A stretch of DNA of 43,703 nt from IMG/VR virus record IMGVR_UViG_3300006793_003853, positions 1 to 43,703 of that record, one strand, 5' to 3'. The notes beneath the pieces were generated by a model. The model had not been told where the DNA came from and ran no database searches. It saw nothing but the letters and a program-made list of their open reading frames with translations. The stretch is from a virus. Numbering within the stretch: position 1 is the stretch's first letter; each line of letters opens with the position of its first letter. Below, piece by piece: positions 31,130-38,275 of the stretch. The translations under genes and the position numbers were made by a program.

Positions 31130-33602
31130 GTACTCGGCAGAATATGTAAACAATTTACGCAACATGGTTCAACAGAACTATACCAAGCGGCACAAGTTTA
31201 TATGTTACACCGATGATCCAGATGGTATTGACAAAGGCATAACCATTCGATCAATACCCAGAGTTGACCCACTGCATCCCGACTACTGGTTCGGCAAAGA
31301 GAACTACTGTTGGGACAGATCAAAATTTCTAGTACTAAATTCTCACCATTGGTTGCGTACCAAGGGCCCGTTCTGTTATATTGATTTAGATGTTGTCATT
31401 CAAAACAACATCGATGACATATTTGAACTCTCTGCAACACCACACATGTTGTATTCAAACTGGGAAAATCCCTCAGTGTTGCATGATAGACGTTTCAAAG
31501 ACATAAGAGGCACTCTGCATAACTCCAGCGTAATGTTGTGGTGTAACGATGCAGGGGAAAAAATTTACAATGATGTCCTAAAACACAAGGACACGATATT
31601 CAAAACCTTCTGGAAGGGAACCGACAATTACTATCCTTGGAGAGAACACCAAGTGGTAGGGGATGGGTACTGGTCTTTCCTTCCCTCGGAGTGGGCGTAT
31701 TCTTATAATCGCGGCCAACAATACCCAGATGATGTTACTCCGCATCTATACAGGGAAGAACCAAAGTTTTGTATCTTTGAAGCACCAGTTGTACCCAAGA
31801 GAACAAAGTTTTTTAAACCGCATGATGTGAAGGACTATAACCTTCTGATACACTGGCACGGCAAGACAGAGTTTGAAAGACTTTGGTTGCCCAAATTTCC
31901 TAGTACATTTTTTACCAAAAACAAACACACCGATAAAATATCAGAACTTTTGAAGAACAAAGACTACGATACATTGCAGTCAAAGTTTGAGAAAGACCTG
32001 CCCCAATTGAAAGATGATTGGGAAAAGTATTCGAGTAAGTTTGAAACTCTGCGTGAGTGGTTGGGATTTGATTCCGTATCAGATGACTCACTAGAAAAAA
32101 ACTACATGAATCAAGATGTGGTATCGTCAATCAAAAGTCTGGTTGACCAAAATGATTTACAATCTTTGTCTGAGAAACTAATCAAAGACTTTCCAGAACT
32201 AAAAGAATACTTTGCCAAACCCGTGGAAGAAGTCAAAAAACTTGTTCCAGAACTAGAACGTGAAGTCTCAGACATGAAGTTTATCAGGATGATCGAACCT
32301 CACCACAAAGGAGTCATCAAGGATTTATTTGAATCTGGTGACATGATATCAATGCACTTGAAATTTTGTGCAGACTTCCCAGAAGACAGACTACTCCAAG
32401 AAGGTGACCAATCTCTATATTGGAATAAAGATGCAGATGATATCTATGATTTTTACAAACAAAGATATATCAACAAGATGCAACGAGTAGTATATAAAGA
32501 GGCAAAAGATTGTGGGCCAGTGAGATACTTTTGGAACGTCAGCAATCTACAATGTTTTGCTCTTTACAAAAGACTTTGGAAGAATAATACACTTCCTAAA
32601 ATCAAACACGATGTTATGGAAAACATCAAACAACATGGGTTACAAAGAATATTTTGGGATTCATCGGAGTCGGACATACAGGCATTGTATAAAAAATATT
32701 ATGTTAATACTCTAAAGGAACTATTCTATAAACAAGACTATGAAAAAGTATTTGAACGTCTGTATAATATCATGCCGAAACAAGAGTTGTTGTCGATTCT
32801 AAATCAAGACAATGTATCGGACAACGACACTCTGATAAAATACTTTCAAATGCATGGGGAACAATTCAGTGACCTATATCACGGACTGTATGATGACGGT
32901 GCTCCAGATGGAGCTCTGATTCAATTGAGTACAACGCAGAACGACACCGGAGATGAATTCAATGACCTATTTGTAAACGGCAAAGAACACAGCCCGGCAT
33001 CGATCAAGAATATATTTGACAAATTCAAAGTCAACTGGGTCACGTTTATGTGCGAAACTTCTGACCCCACAAAGTCGCAACACCTAGAGGACATCTGTAA
33101 GTACTTCAAAGAAAAAAATGTTACCATCACCGTACAGACATATAACAAAAATTTTATCAAACCAATCTACATTGACAACTTACAATATGTGCCGCAGCCA
33201 CAGAAAGCAGAATCAGAAAACGGGGTAACAGAGATAATAGCAAGTGACATCCCCGTGAACCTAGAGACTTTGAAAATGTTCAAGAAGTCAGATGAGATAA
33301 GACCGATCAAAAGAAAAATGAAAGAGAGAGACCCCGTGTGGTGTGACTCAAGAAAGTCTGGCTACTTCTATGTCAACTCAGCTGGAAATGCGTTTCCCTG
33401 CGCCTTTATTTCTAGAGACGTAGAAGAAAATAAACTATTGCCGCACCATCCCCTTGACTATACCTACAATAGACGGTATAATGATCTAAGTAAGTTCTCT
33501 GTTGGTGAAGTAATATTCAATCACGACTTTGAAAATATAAGTCAACACCTAAAACGAAAACCGTTAAACATATGCACCAAAAGATGTGGGGGGTGTAAGT
33601 GA
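31095..33602 (+). CDS. Glycosyltransferase fused to helical repeats and a degenerate radical-SAM/SPASM-like domain
   Basis: This 835-residue protein has three parts. Residues about 1-270 are a GT-A glycosyltransferase with the array signature (FLCMKWGNKYSAEYVNNLRN) and D-x-D in CYIDLDVVIQNNIDDIF. Residues about 275-600 are lysine/glutamate-rich helices that look repetitive: ISELLKNKDYDTLQSKFEKD, IKSLVDQNDLQSLSEKLIKD, KDLFESGDMISMHLKF and LKELFYKQDYEKVFERLYN. Residues about 610-835 look like a radical-SAM/SPASM protein: an (S/T)-P-x-x-I-x-x-I-F segment, WVTFMCETSDPTKSQHLEDI, CKYFKEKNVTITVQTYN, then CDSRKSGYFYVNSAGNAFPC and a terminal C-x3-C-x2-C. The usual CxxxCxxC near the start of that domain is absent (STTQNDTGDEFNDL in its place). 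The catalytic cluster is therefore probably lost, while SPASM-like cysteines remain. Function is unknown. Confidence 0.65.
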   Translation: MMHFLCMKWGNKYSAEYVNNLRNMVQQNYTKRHKFICYTDDPDGIDKGITIRSIPRVDPLHPDYWFGKENYCWDRSKFLVLNSHHWLRTKGPFCYIDLDVVIQNNIDDIFELSATPHMLYSNWENPSVLHDRRFKDIRGTLHNSSVMLWCNDAGEKIYNDVLKHKDTIFKTFWKGTDNYYPWREHQVVGDGYWSFLPSEWAYSYNRGQQYPDDVTPHLYREEPKFCIFEAPVVPKRTKFFKPHDVKDYNLLIHWHGKTEFERLWLPKFPSTFFTKNKHTDKISELLKNKDYDTLQSKFEKDLPQLKDDWEKYSSKFETLREWLGFDSVSDDSLEKNYMNQDVVSSIKSLVDQNDLQSLSEKLIKDFPELKEYFAKPVEEVKKLVPELEREVSDMKFIRMIEPHHKGVIKDLFESGDMISMHLKFCADFPEDRLLQEGDQSLYWNKDADDIYDFYKQRYINKMQRVVYKEAKDCGPVRYFWNVSNLQCFALYKRLWKNNTLPKIKHDVMENIKQHGLQRIFWDSSESDIQALYKKYYVNTLKELFYKQDYEKVFERLYNIMPKQELLSILNQDNVSDNDTLIKYFQMHGEQFSDLYHGLYDDGAPDGALIQLSTTQNDTGDEFNDLFVNGKEHSPASIKNIFDKFKVNWVTFMCETSDPTKSQHLEDICKYFKEKNVTITVQTYNKNFIKPIYIDNLQYVPQPQKAESENGVTEIIASDIPVNLETLKMFKKSDEIRPIKRKMKERDPVWCDSRKSGYFYVNSAGNAFPCAFISRDVEENKLLPHHPLDYTYNRRYNDLSKFSVGEVIFNHDFENISQHLKRKPLNICTKRCGGCK

Positions 33603-34411
33603 GAGTAAATTATGTATGTTGTAAGTGGGGAACCAAATACGGTCCACACTTCGTCAACAGATTGAAAGAGATGGCAAAAAGAAATACTCCAGACAAGTTT
33701 GAGTTTCACTTTTATTGCTACACCGATAACTCTGAAGGATTTGATGATGATGTTAATGTTATCCCTTTTCCTGACATTCCTGATATTCATCCTAAGTATT
33801 GGTTTGGCAGTGAAAATTTTAAGTATGGTATGGCCCGCTGTTGGGATCGTCCTAAAACTTTTGTTTTTAATACCCATAATTTTGCTCCTGATAAGCCTAC
33901 TGGACGTTTTGTTTTTTTTGACTTGGATGTTATCATTCAACGCGATCTTACACCTGTTATAACATATAACATGGAAAGACCCACCAAGATGAAGTCTTGG
34001 TGGCAAGACCCCAGACCAATGGAGACTAGACAATTTAAGTTGGCTCATGGTGCATATACAAACGGATCGTGTCAAGTGTGGTCAGACGATCAGTGTGAGT
34101 GTATCTGGGAAGATGTGCTAAAAAATCAAAAGAAGATTTGGTTCACATACACTGACGGAACCGATAACTATCATTCATGGAAGTGGGGTAGATACGGTGA
34201 AGACTTGTGGGATCACTTTCCTTCTTGGATGGCATACTCATACAACCGTGGTCGGTCATGGGATGAAGACGATTTGAACGTTGGTATCTACAGACCAAAC
34301 TGCATCATCTGCGTGTTCAACGTTGATCTGTTGCCCTTTGAGGATAAGAGTAGAGGTCACACGAAACAAGATGAACTTGCTGATCCTAAATTACTGGAGC
34401 ATTGGCGATGA
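33599..34411 (+). CDS. Glycosyltransferase (paralog 3 of the tandem array)
   Basis: The 270-residue protein begins with GTG 33599, overlapping the previous stop (GTGA). It has the array opening YVCCKWGTKYGPHFVNRLKE, IHPKYWFGSENF matching paralog 2 (LHPDYWFGKENY), D-x-D in FVFFDLDVIIQRDLTPV, then FTYTDGTDNYHSWKWGR and PSWMAYSYNRGRSW, also close to paralog 2 (EWAYSYNRGQQY). So it descends from the same ancestor. The stretch 33720-33968 uses T-ending codons and CGN arginines, unlike the rest of the gene, which uses AGA and C/A-ending codons, pointing to recombination. Confidence 0.78.
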   Translation: MRVNYVCCKWGTKYGPHFVNRLKEMAKRNTPDKFEFHFYCYTDNSEGFDDDVNVIPFPDIPDIHPKYWFGSENFKYGMARCWDRPKTFVFNTHNFAPDKPTGRFVFFDLDVIIQRDLTPVITYNMERPTKMKSWWQDPRPMETRQFKLAHGAYTNGSCQVWSDDQCECIWEDVLKNQKKIWFTYTDGTDNYHSWKWGRYGEDLWDHFPSWMAYSYNRGRSWDEDDLNVGIYRPNCIICVFNVDLLPFEDKSRGHTKQDELADPKLLEHWR

Positions 34412-35082
34412 ACATCTATACCGTAAAGTGGGGTGACAAATATAATCACCAACATGTCAACAGTATCTATGAACAGTGTTTGAAATATCTAACATGTGAC
34501 TTTGATTTTTTCTGTCTAACAGAAGACCCCAAAGGATTGGACCCATCGATTAAGCCTTTGACTCTGCCGGGCGGCAACAAACTACAAAAGTGGTGGAACA
34601 AGATGTACCTGTTCGACGACAGCATCGTGACTCAAAAAGGCGAGAAGATGTTTTTTGACATTGACACCATCATCCAAAAAAATGTTGATGTGATAGCTGA
34701 GTATGACCCAGAAGATTGTTTGTGTATGGTAAAGACTTGGTGGCACGATCTTGAAACACAATACAAAGACACTAGACACATTCCTCACAAGTTTACGGAT
34801 TTAAACTCATCCGTGTTGCGTTGGAATGACAGTCTAAATACTAGAGAACTAACCGAATACTTCAACAAGTATAAAGAACAAATACTGTGGTATTATCGTG
34901 GTCTTGATAACTTCTTCTACAACAGAAGAGTAATCAAAACAAAACTGTTCCCCCTTGGATGGGTGTATAGTTTCAACCAAGGATTTGTTTTTCCCCACGA
35001 CATAGAAAAACATACCTACCGAGAACTACCATACATTTGTATATTTGACTCAATGGGAAAAAGTGAAGATGTTAAATTTTAA
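34408..35082 (+). CDS. Glycosyltransferase (paralog 4 of the tandem array)
   Basis: The start is ATG 34408, overlapping the previous stop (ATGA), with GGAG upstream; an in-frame TTG at 34402 is less likely. The 224-residue protein opens MNIYTVKWGDKYNHQHVNSI, has D-x-D in MFFDIDTIIQKNVDVIA, LNSSVLRWND (like NSSVMAWNG of paralog 1), YYRGLDNFFYN and LGWVYSFNQGF. It is the most diverged and shortest member. It lacks the W-F-G-x-E-N segment of paralogs 2 and 3 and carries a different N-L-Q-K-W-W-N-K region. Substrate is unknown. Confidence 0.75.
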   Translation: MNIYTVKWGDKYNHQHVNSIYEQCLKYLTCDFDFFCLTEDPKGLDPSIKPLTLPGGNKLQKWWNKMYLFDDSIVTQKGEKMFFDIDTIIQKNVDVIAEYDPEDCLCMVKTWWHDLETQYKDTRHIPHKFTDLNSSVLRWNDSLNTRELTEYFNKYKEQILWYYRGLDNFFYNRRVIKTKLFPLGWVYSFNQGFVFPHDIEKHTYRELPYICIFDSMGKSEDVKF

Positions 35083-35752
35083 TTTCTTAAATAATTTCAA
35101 ACACTGGGGCGAGGCCCTAAGTATCATAGAACATAAGATGCCACACAAACTGGCAGACTTCAGACAGTCTTTGTCAGAGAACAACGTGGAATCAAGTGTT
35201 TGGTTGGTCGAGGAACTACAAAAGTATCTTGATGAATACTATGCAAAGCCTGGGAGTCTCAGAGTACTGATCCTAAATTCTTGGTTAGGAATGCCTATGG
35301 TCCCGTTGATCTGTGAGAACCTAGACGTAGCACAGATTCACATGGTTGACTTGGATGAAGAGTCGATTGAGTTGTCAAAGATTTTTCACAAACACTACGC
35401 TCAAGAAAAGTTTGTCAACATTCGACACTGGAATTTGGATATCCCATTTGAGTTTGAAAACCTCAACAAGATTGAAGTAGATGTTGTGATCTGTATTCAC
35501 ACAGAACAAATGTATCCCCTAGAAGAACTAGTTACAAAGAATCCCAATGCAGTATTCGCCATGCAAAACTCTAACGTGGTTGAAGAGATGTATGGTATAA
35601 ACTGTGTGGGTTCTATTGAAGAGTTAAAAGATCAGATCGGATTGCCTGATGCAGAATTTGAGGGCACCATCAAACAAACTTATCACTCTTGGGACGGAAA
35701 AAAAGAATACGATAGGTTTATGATTATCGGCCAGAAGGAAGGATTCTTTTGA
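35069..35752 (+). CDS. SAM-dependent methyltransferase-like protein
   Basis: I choose ATG 35069; a TTG at 35045 would extend it into the previous gene. The 227-residue protein has a Rossmann core: LRVLILNSWLGMPMVPLICE in the place of motif I, IHMVDLDEESIELSKIFHK as the acidic post-I strand, VNIRHWNLDIPFEFEN, and VDVVICIHTEQMYPLEELV as motif IV. This order fits class I methyltransferases, although motif I lacks the usual G-x-G-x-G (N-S-W-L-G). It is the last gene of the plus operon and overlaps the opposing SGNH-like gene by 29 bases at the 3' ends. Target could be a sugar, protein or small molecule. Confidence 0.6.
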   Translation: MLNFNFLNNFKHWGEALSIIEHKMPHKLADFRQSLSENNVESSVWLVEELQKYLDEYYAKPGSLRVLILNSWLGMPMVPLICENLDVAQIHMVDLDEESIELSKIFHKHYAQEKFVNIRHWNLDIPFEFENLNKIEVDVVICIHTEQMYPLEELVTKNPNAVFAMQNSNVVEEMYGINCVGSIEELKDQIGLPDAEFEGTIKQTYHSWDGKKEYDRFMIIGQKEGFF

Positions 35753-36482
35753 TTAAACTGTCTGCAATTGATTGGTGAGTATCAATTCCGTAGTGGAATC
35801 CTTCTCTGCCAACGTCAACGGAATTTACTTCAAAGTCCTTGTTGAAATCAAATTGATAGACTTGATGCATATTAGAAATATTTTTTAATGCCATCTCATG
35901 CAGCAATCTGCGAGATTTATTATATCCAATGTCATTGCAAGACAGAAAAAATTCCGACAGTCCACGCAGATCAAACACCTCTTCATATTTTTGTACATGG
36001 GTTGAAATAAGAGGGAGAACCATATCATCCATATGCGGAAGAATTATATAATTTCTTGAATCGAATAACCACTCCCACAATATAAATCTGGGAGAGTATG
36101 TGGATAGATACCATAATAGATTTGAAATGTTTATGTCATGCGGCACACCAGGCAAAGACATGTTGTAATAGTCCATACCCAAACCTTTTGCAATAATTGA
36201 TGGGTAGCACTTATCTTCTGGAACTCCAATACCAAAGGTCTGAGAACCACCTACAACTAAGAAGTGATTTGTTTTATCAAAAGTTTTTGGTGTTCTGTGT
36301 CCAGCAAAATTGAAGTCATATGATATTCGGTGACCATAGTGTTCATTGTAGCTAGAAAAATTTGGATTGTCGGATAACAAATATTCGGTGATGCTGTTAG
36401 ATTCATAACCAACAACCCGTCCATCGTCAACGGTTTTAACTTTTGGCCAGAGTTGATCGCCTTCTTTGTGCATCAAACTCAT
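35724..36482 (-). CDS. SGNH/GDSL hydrolase-like protein
   Basis: The 252-residue protein has HFLVVGGSQTFGIGVPEDKC, a GDS-like block with serine as potential nucleophile in G-G-S-Q-T-F-G, then YNMSLPGVPHDINISNLLW as the block II glycine region. Near the C-terminus YGIDTHQSIADSLIKRI gives a D-x-x-H-like Asp-Thr-His. The family cleaves esters, often acetyl groups on glycans. It stands last in the minus operon behind a glycosyltransferase and an oxygenase-like gene, consistent with glycan modification. The block III Asn is not obvious, so activity is inferred. Confidence 0.6.
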   Translation of the reverse strand: MSLMHKEGDQLWPKVKTVDDGRVVGYESNSITEYLLSDNPNFSSYNEHYGHRISYDFNFAGHRTPKTFDKTNHFLVVGGSQTFGIGVPEDKCYPSIIAKGLGMDYYNMSLPGVPHDINISNLLWYLSTYSPRFILWEWLFDSRNYIILPHMDDMVLPLISTHVQKYEEVFDLRGLSEFFLSCNDIGYNKSRRLLHEMALKNISNMHQVYQFDFNKDFEVNSVDVGREGFHYGIDTHQSIADSLIKRILPSGR

Positions 36483-37087
36483 TCTGCACTAATATCCTCT
36501 ACCATCATCTCCCACATATTTTTATCTGGAACAACAAATCCAATAGTTTGTCTAGGACTAGTTGACCCCGCGCAGTGCCAATATGGTGTCTCATCTTTAC
36601 TACCATAATATCCCACCTTAACAGACCATCCAGCTGGGTCTTGGGTGTTTTTGATCTCACCATCTTCTAGGTATCTGAAGAATCCACCACCGTCACTATG
36701 AGATAATAGAATATTGTAGCCGGGACAATCCCAATTACAGTGCCACGACATGAATCCGTTTGGTGGATAGTATACATGTACCGCAGTATACTTTGCTCCC
36801 AGATAAGAAGATAGGGAAGAACAAAACTCCAGTGACTTTAATCTAGCATCTTCTGGTACATTTGTATTTCTTTGCAAACTGCATGTAATACCAAACTCTG
36901 GCGGACCTCTGTGATCTTTGCCTTTTTCTATTACGGTGTCTAGATATTCCTTGGAACAATAGTAATCCATCCCCAAACCGTCCTTGTGGTTTTCTTCGGT
37001 TGGGAGTTTAAAATCTTTCTTATTGAACCAAGAAATATAATCGTCAAGAAACTTGTGCAGCTCTTGATTTATTGGTATGCTTCTCAT
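36479..37087 (-). CDS. 2OG-Fe(II) oxygenase-like protein
   Basis: The 202-residue protein shows the double-stranded beta-helix signature of 2-oxoglutarate/Fe(II) oxygenases in its second half: SWHCNWDCPGYNILLSHSDG with a possible iron-binding H and D, GGFFRYLEDGEI, a W-x-V-K-x-G-Y-Y-G strand, then YWHCAGSTSPRQTIGFVV with the distal H and the arginine that would bind 2-oxoglutarate. Marine T4-like phages often carry such enzymes, usually of unknown target. It overlaps the upstream glycosyltransferase by 44 bases and the downstream SGNH-like gene by four. A later start within the overlap is possible. Confidence 0.6.
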   Translation of the reverse strand: MRSIPINQELHKFLDDYISWFNKKDFKLPTEENHKDGLGMDYYCSKEYLDTVIEKGKDHRGPPEFGITCSLQRNTNVPEDARLKSLEFCSSLSSYLGAKYTAVHVYYPPNGFMSWHCNWDCPGYNILLSHSDGGGFFRYLEDGEIKNTQDPAGWSVKVGYYGSKDETPYWHCAGSTSPRQTIGFVVPDKNMWEMMVEDISAE

Positions 37088-37772
37088 TTAGTGTGACATT
37101 TCCTAAGCTGTAGTGAGTGATGATTACATCTTGACCTTCTAACTCTTCTGGCCTTTGCCCCATACAAAAATTCCACCTTGCATCTGGTGATGGAAAATCT
37201 CCTATCTTTATGGTATCTTTATGTTTGGTTTTATTTAGTAAGTACCACATGGTAAACGTATCCCAAGGTCTGGCCTTTTCTGGGTACGGACTCATATCGT
37301 GATCTCTGTTGATCTGTTTGCAATAGTATTCATACCAATCGTCCATCAACTCAACTATCTGCATATTCTTCCTGTACAGAAAAATGCCACAATGGTAGAT
37401 CATCTCTTCTTCTTCATTTAGTTGAGTGATCTTTGAATTGTAGGGTCGATTGCGAGTGAAGATTATATCATTGTCTTCAATATAATTAAATATAGTTTGG
37501 ATGTCTTCACTCTGAACCCATGTGTCGCAGTCTACATAGAGTGTCAGATCATATGGTGTTCTTGATAGAGCCCATAGTTTTGTTCTAGTGTGATTGGGTA
37601 TGTCCGTGACAATGCGATCAAATATTTCATGATCTTCTTCTTCTACCCATTCTGGTAGAGTAAATAAACAAATATTAGCTTCTGGGTGAAAATCTAGAAG
37701 GGACAGGGCAGACTCTTTCGCAGCCAGATAATATTCATATCTGACTGTCGCTACATATAGATATCCGTTCAT
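37044..37772 (-). CDS. Glycosyltransferase, GT-A type
   Basis: The 242-residue protein starts MNGYLYVATVRYEYYLAAKE and has the D-x-D motif in LTLYVDCDTWVQ (near residue 78), preceded by TRTKLWALSRTPYD, a layout of GT-A nucleotide-sugar transferases. MIYHCGIFLYRKNM and RPWDTFTMWYLLNK are acceptor-side elements. It does not share the K-W-G opening of the plus-strand array and belongs to another subgroup. Its start overlaps the stop of the coiled-coil gene (ATGA). Confidence 0.75.
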   Translation of the reverse strand: MNGYLYVATVRYEYYLAAKESALSLLDFHPEANICLFTLPEWVEEEDHEIFDRIVTDIPNHTRTKLWALSRTPYDLTLYVDCDTWVQSEDIQTIFNYIEDNDIIFTRNRPYNSKITQLNEEEEMIYHCGIFLYRKNMQIVELMDDWYEYYCKQINRDHDMSPYPEKARPWDTFTMWYLLNKTKHKDTIKIGDFPSPDARWNFCMGQRPEELEGQDVIITHYSLGNVTLNEKHTNKSRAAQVS

Positions 37773-38206
37773 TCTGACTTATTGAGTTCTTCTTGAATAA
37801 GAATAGTCGCGATTGCTTGTACTTCGATGAGTGACTTTGATTTTCTAAGAAGTTTTTTGAATTCTTTGTTGTCAGAGTTTTTGATGTACTCGGACTCAAA
37901 TGCTTGCAGTTTCATTTCAAACAGAGTTTCTTGTTTCACCCTGTTTACATGAACCTCCTGCATCTCTTCTCTTTTCTTATGTTCTTCGTCAACACCTTCT
38001 TTGTGAAGTTTGGTGTTCTCATTCAACACCTCTTCTCCAAACTCTTCCATGATCGCATCAAAGTCTTTGTTGACTAGTCCTTCTTCTGGATTTCCAACGT
38101 TGATGTTACAGGGGCGGTAAACGTCACCAATAAGAATCTCACAGAAAACTCTGCGGTTCTCTTTGTTGATCCAGCGGGGGTTGCGATATTTTGGTTGGGG
38201 TTCCAT
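37769..38206 (-). CDS. Coiled-coil protein of unknown function
   Basis: I choose ATG 38206 with GAGGA upstream; an ATG at 38218 adds four residues. The 145-residue protein has a folded-looking N-terminus (PKYRNPRWINKENRRVFCEI, LIGDVYRPCNINVGNPEEG) and then long charged helices (ENTKLHKEGVDEEHKKREEM, LQAFESEYIKN). The first 40 residues recall tail-fibre assembly or tail chaperone proteins, but I cannot assign a family. It is the first gene behind the sigma70 promoter at 38242-38271. Confidence 0.6.
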   Translation of the reverse strand: MEPQPKYRNPRWINKENRRVFCEILIGDVYRPCNINVGNPEEGLVNKDFDAIMEEFGEEVLNENTKLHKEGVDEEHKKREEMQEVHVNRVKQETLFEMKLQAFESEYIKNSDNKEFKKLLRKSKSLIEVQAIATILIQEELNKSE

Positions 38207-38221
38207 GATATTCCTCATACT

Positions 38222-38261
38222 ATAAAAAATACTATGAGTGCATTATAACACTCATCTAGTA
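38222..38261 (-). terminator. Terminator hairpin after the 324-residue structural gene
   Basis: The minus strand forms ACTAGATGAGTG-TTATAATG-CACTCATAGT, at least seven perfect pairs plus an outer ACT/AGT extension, followed by ATTTTTTAT. It lies 15 bases after the stop at 38276. Its loop holds the -10 box of the promoter described separately. Confidence 0.65.
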
Positions 38262-38271
38262 TATATGTCAA
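38242..38271 (-). promoter_or_regulatory. Sigma70 promoter overlapping a terminator
   Basis: On the minus strand TTGACA (38271-38266), an 18-base spacer and TATAAT (38247-38242) are perfect hexamers. The -10 lies in the terminator loop. Transcription would start near 38235, before the coiled-coil gene at 38206, and drive the glycosyltransferase/oxygenase/hydrolase operon. Confidence 0.72.
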
Positions 38272-38275
38272 ATGG

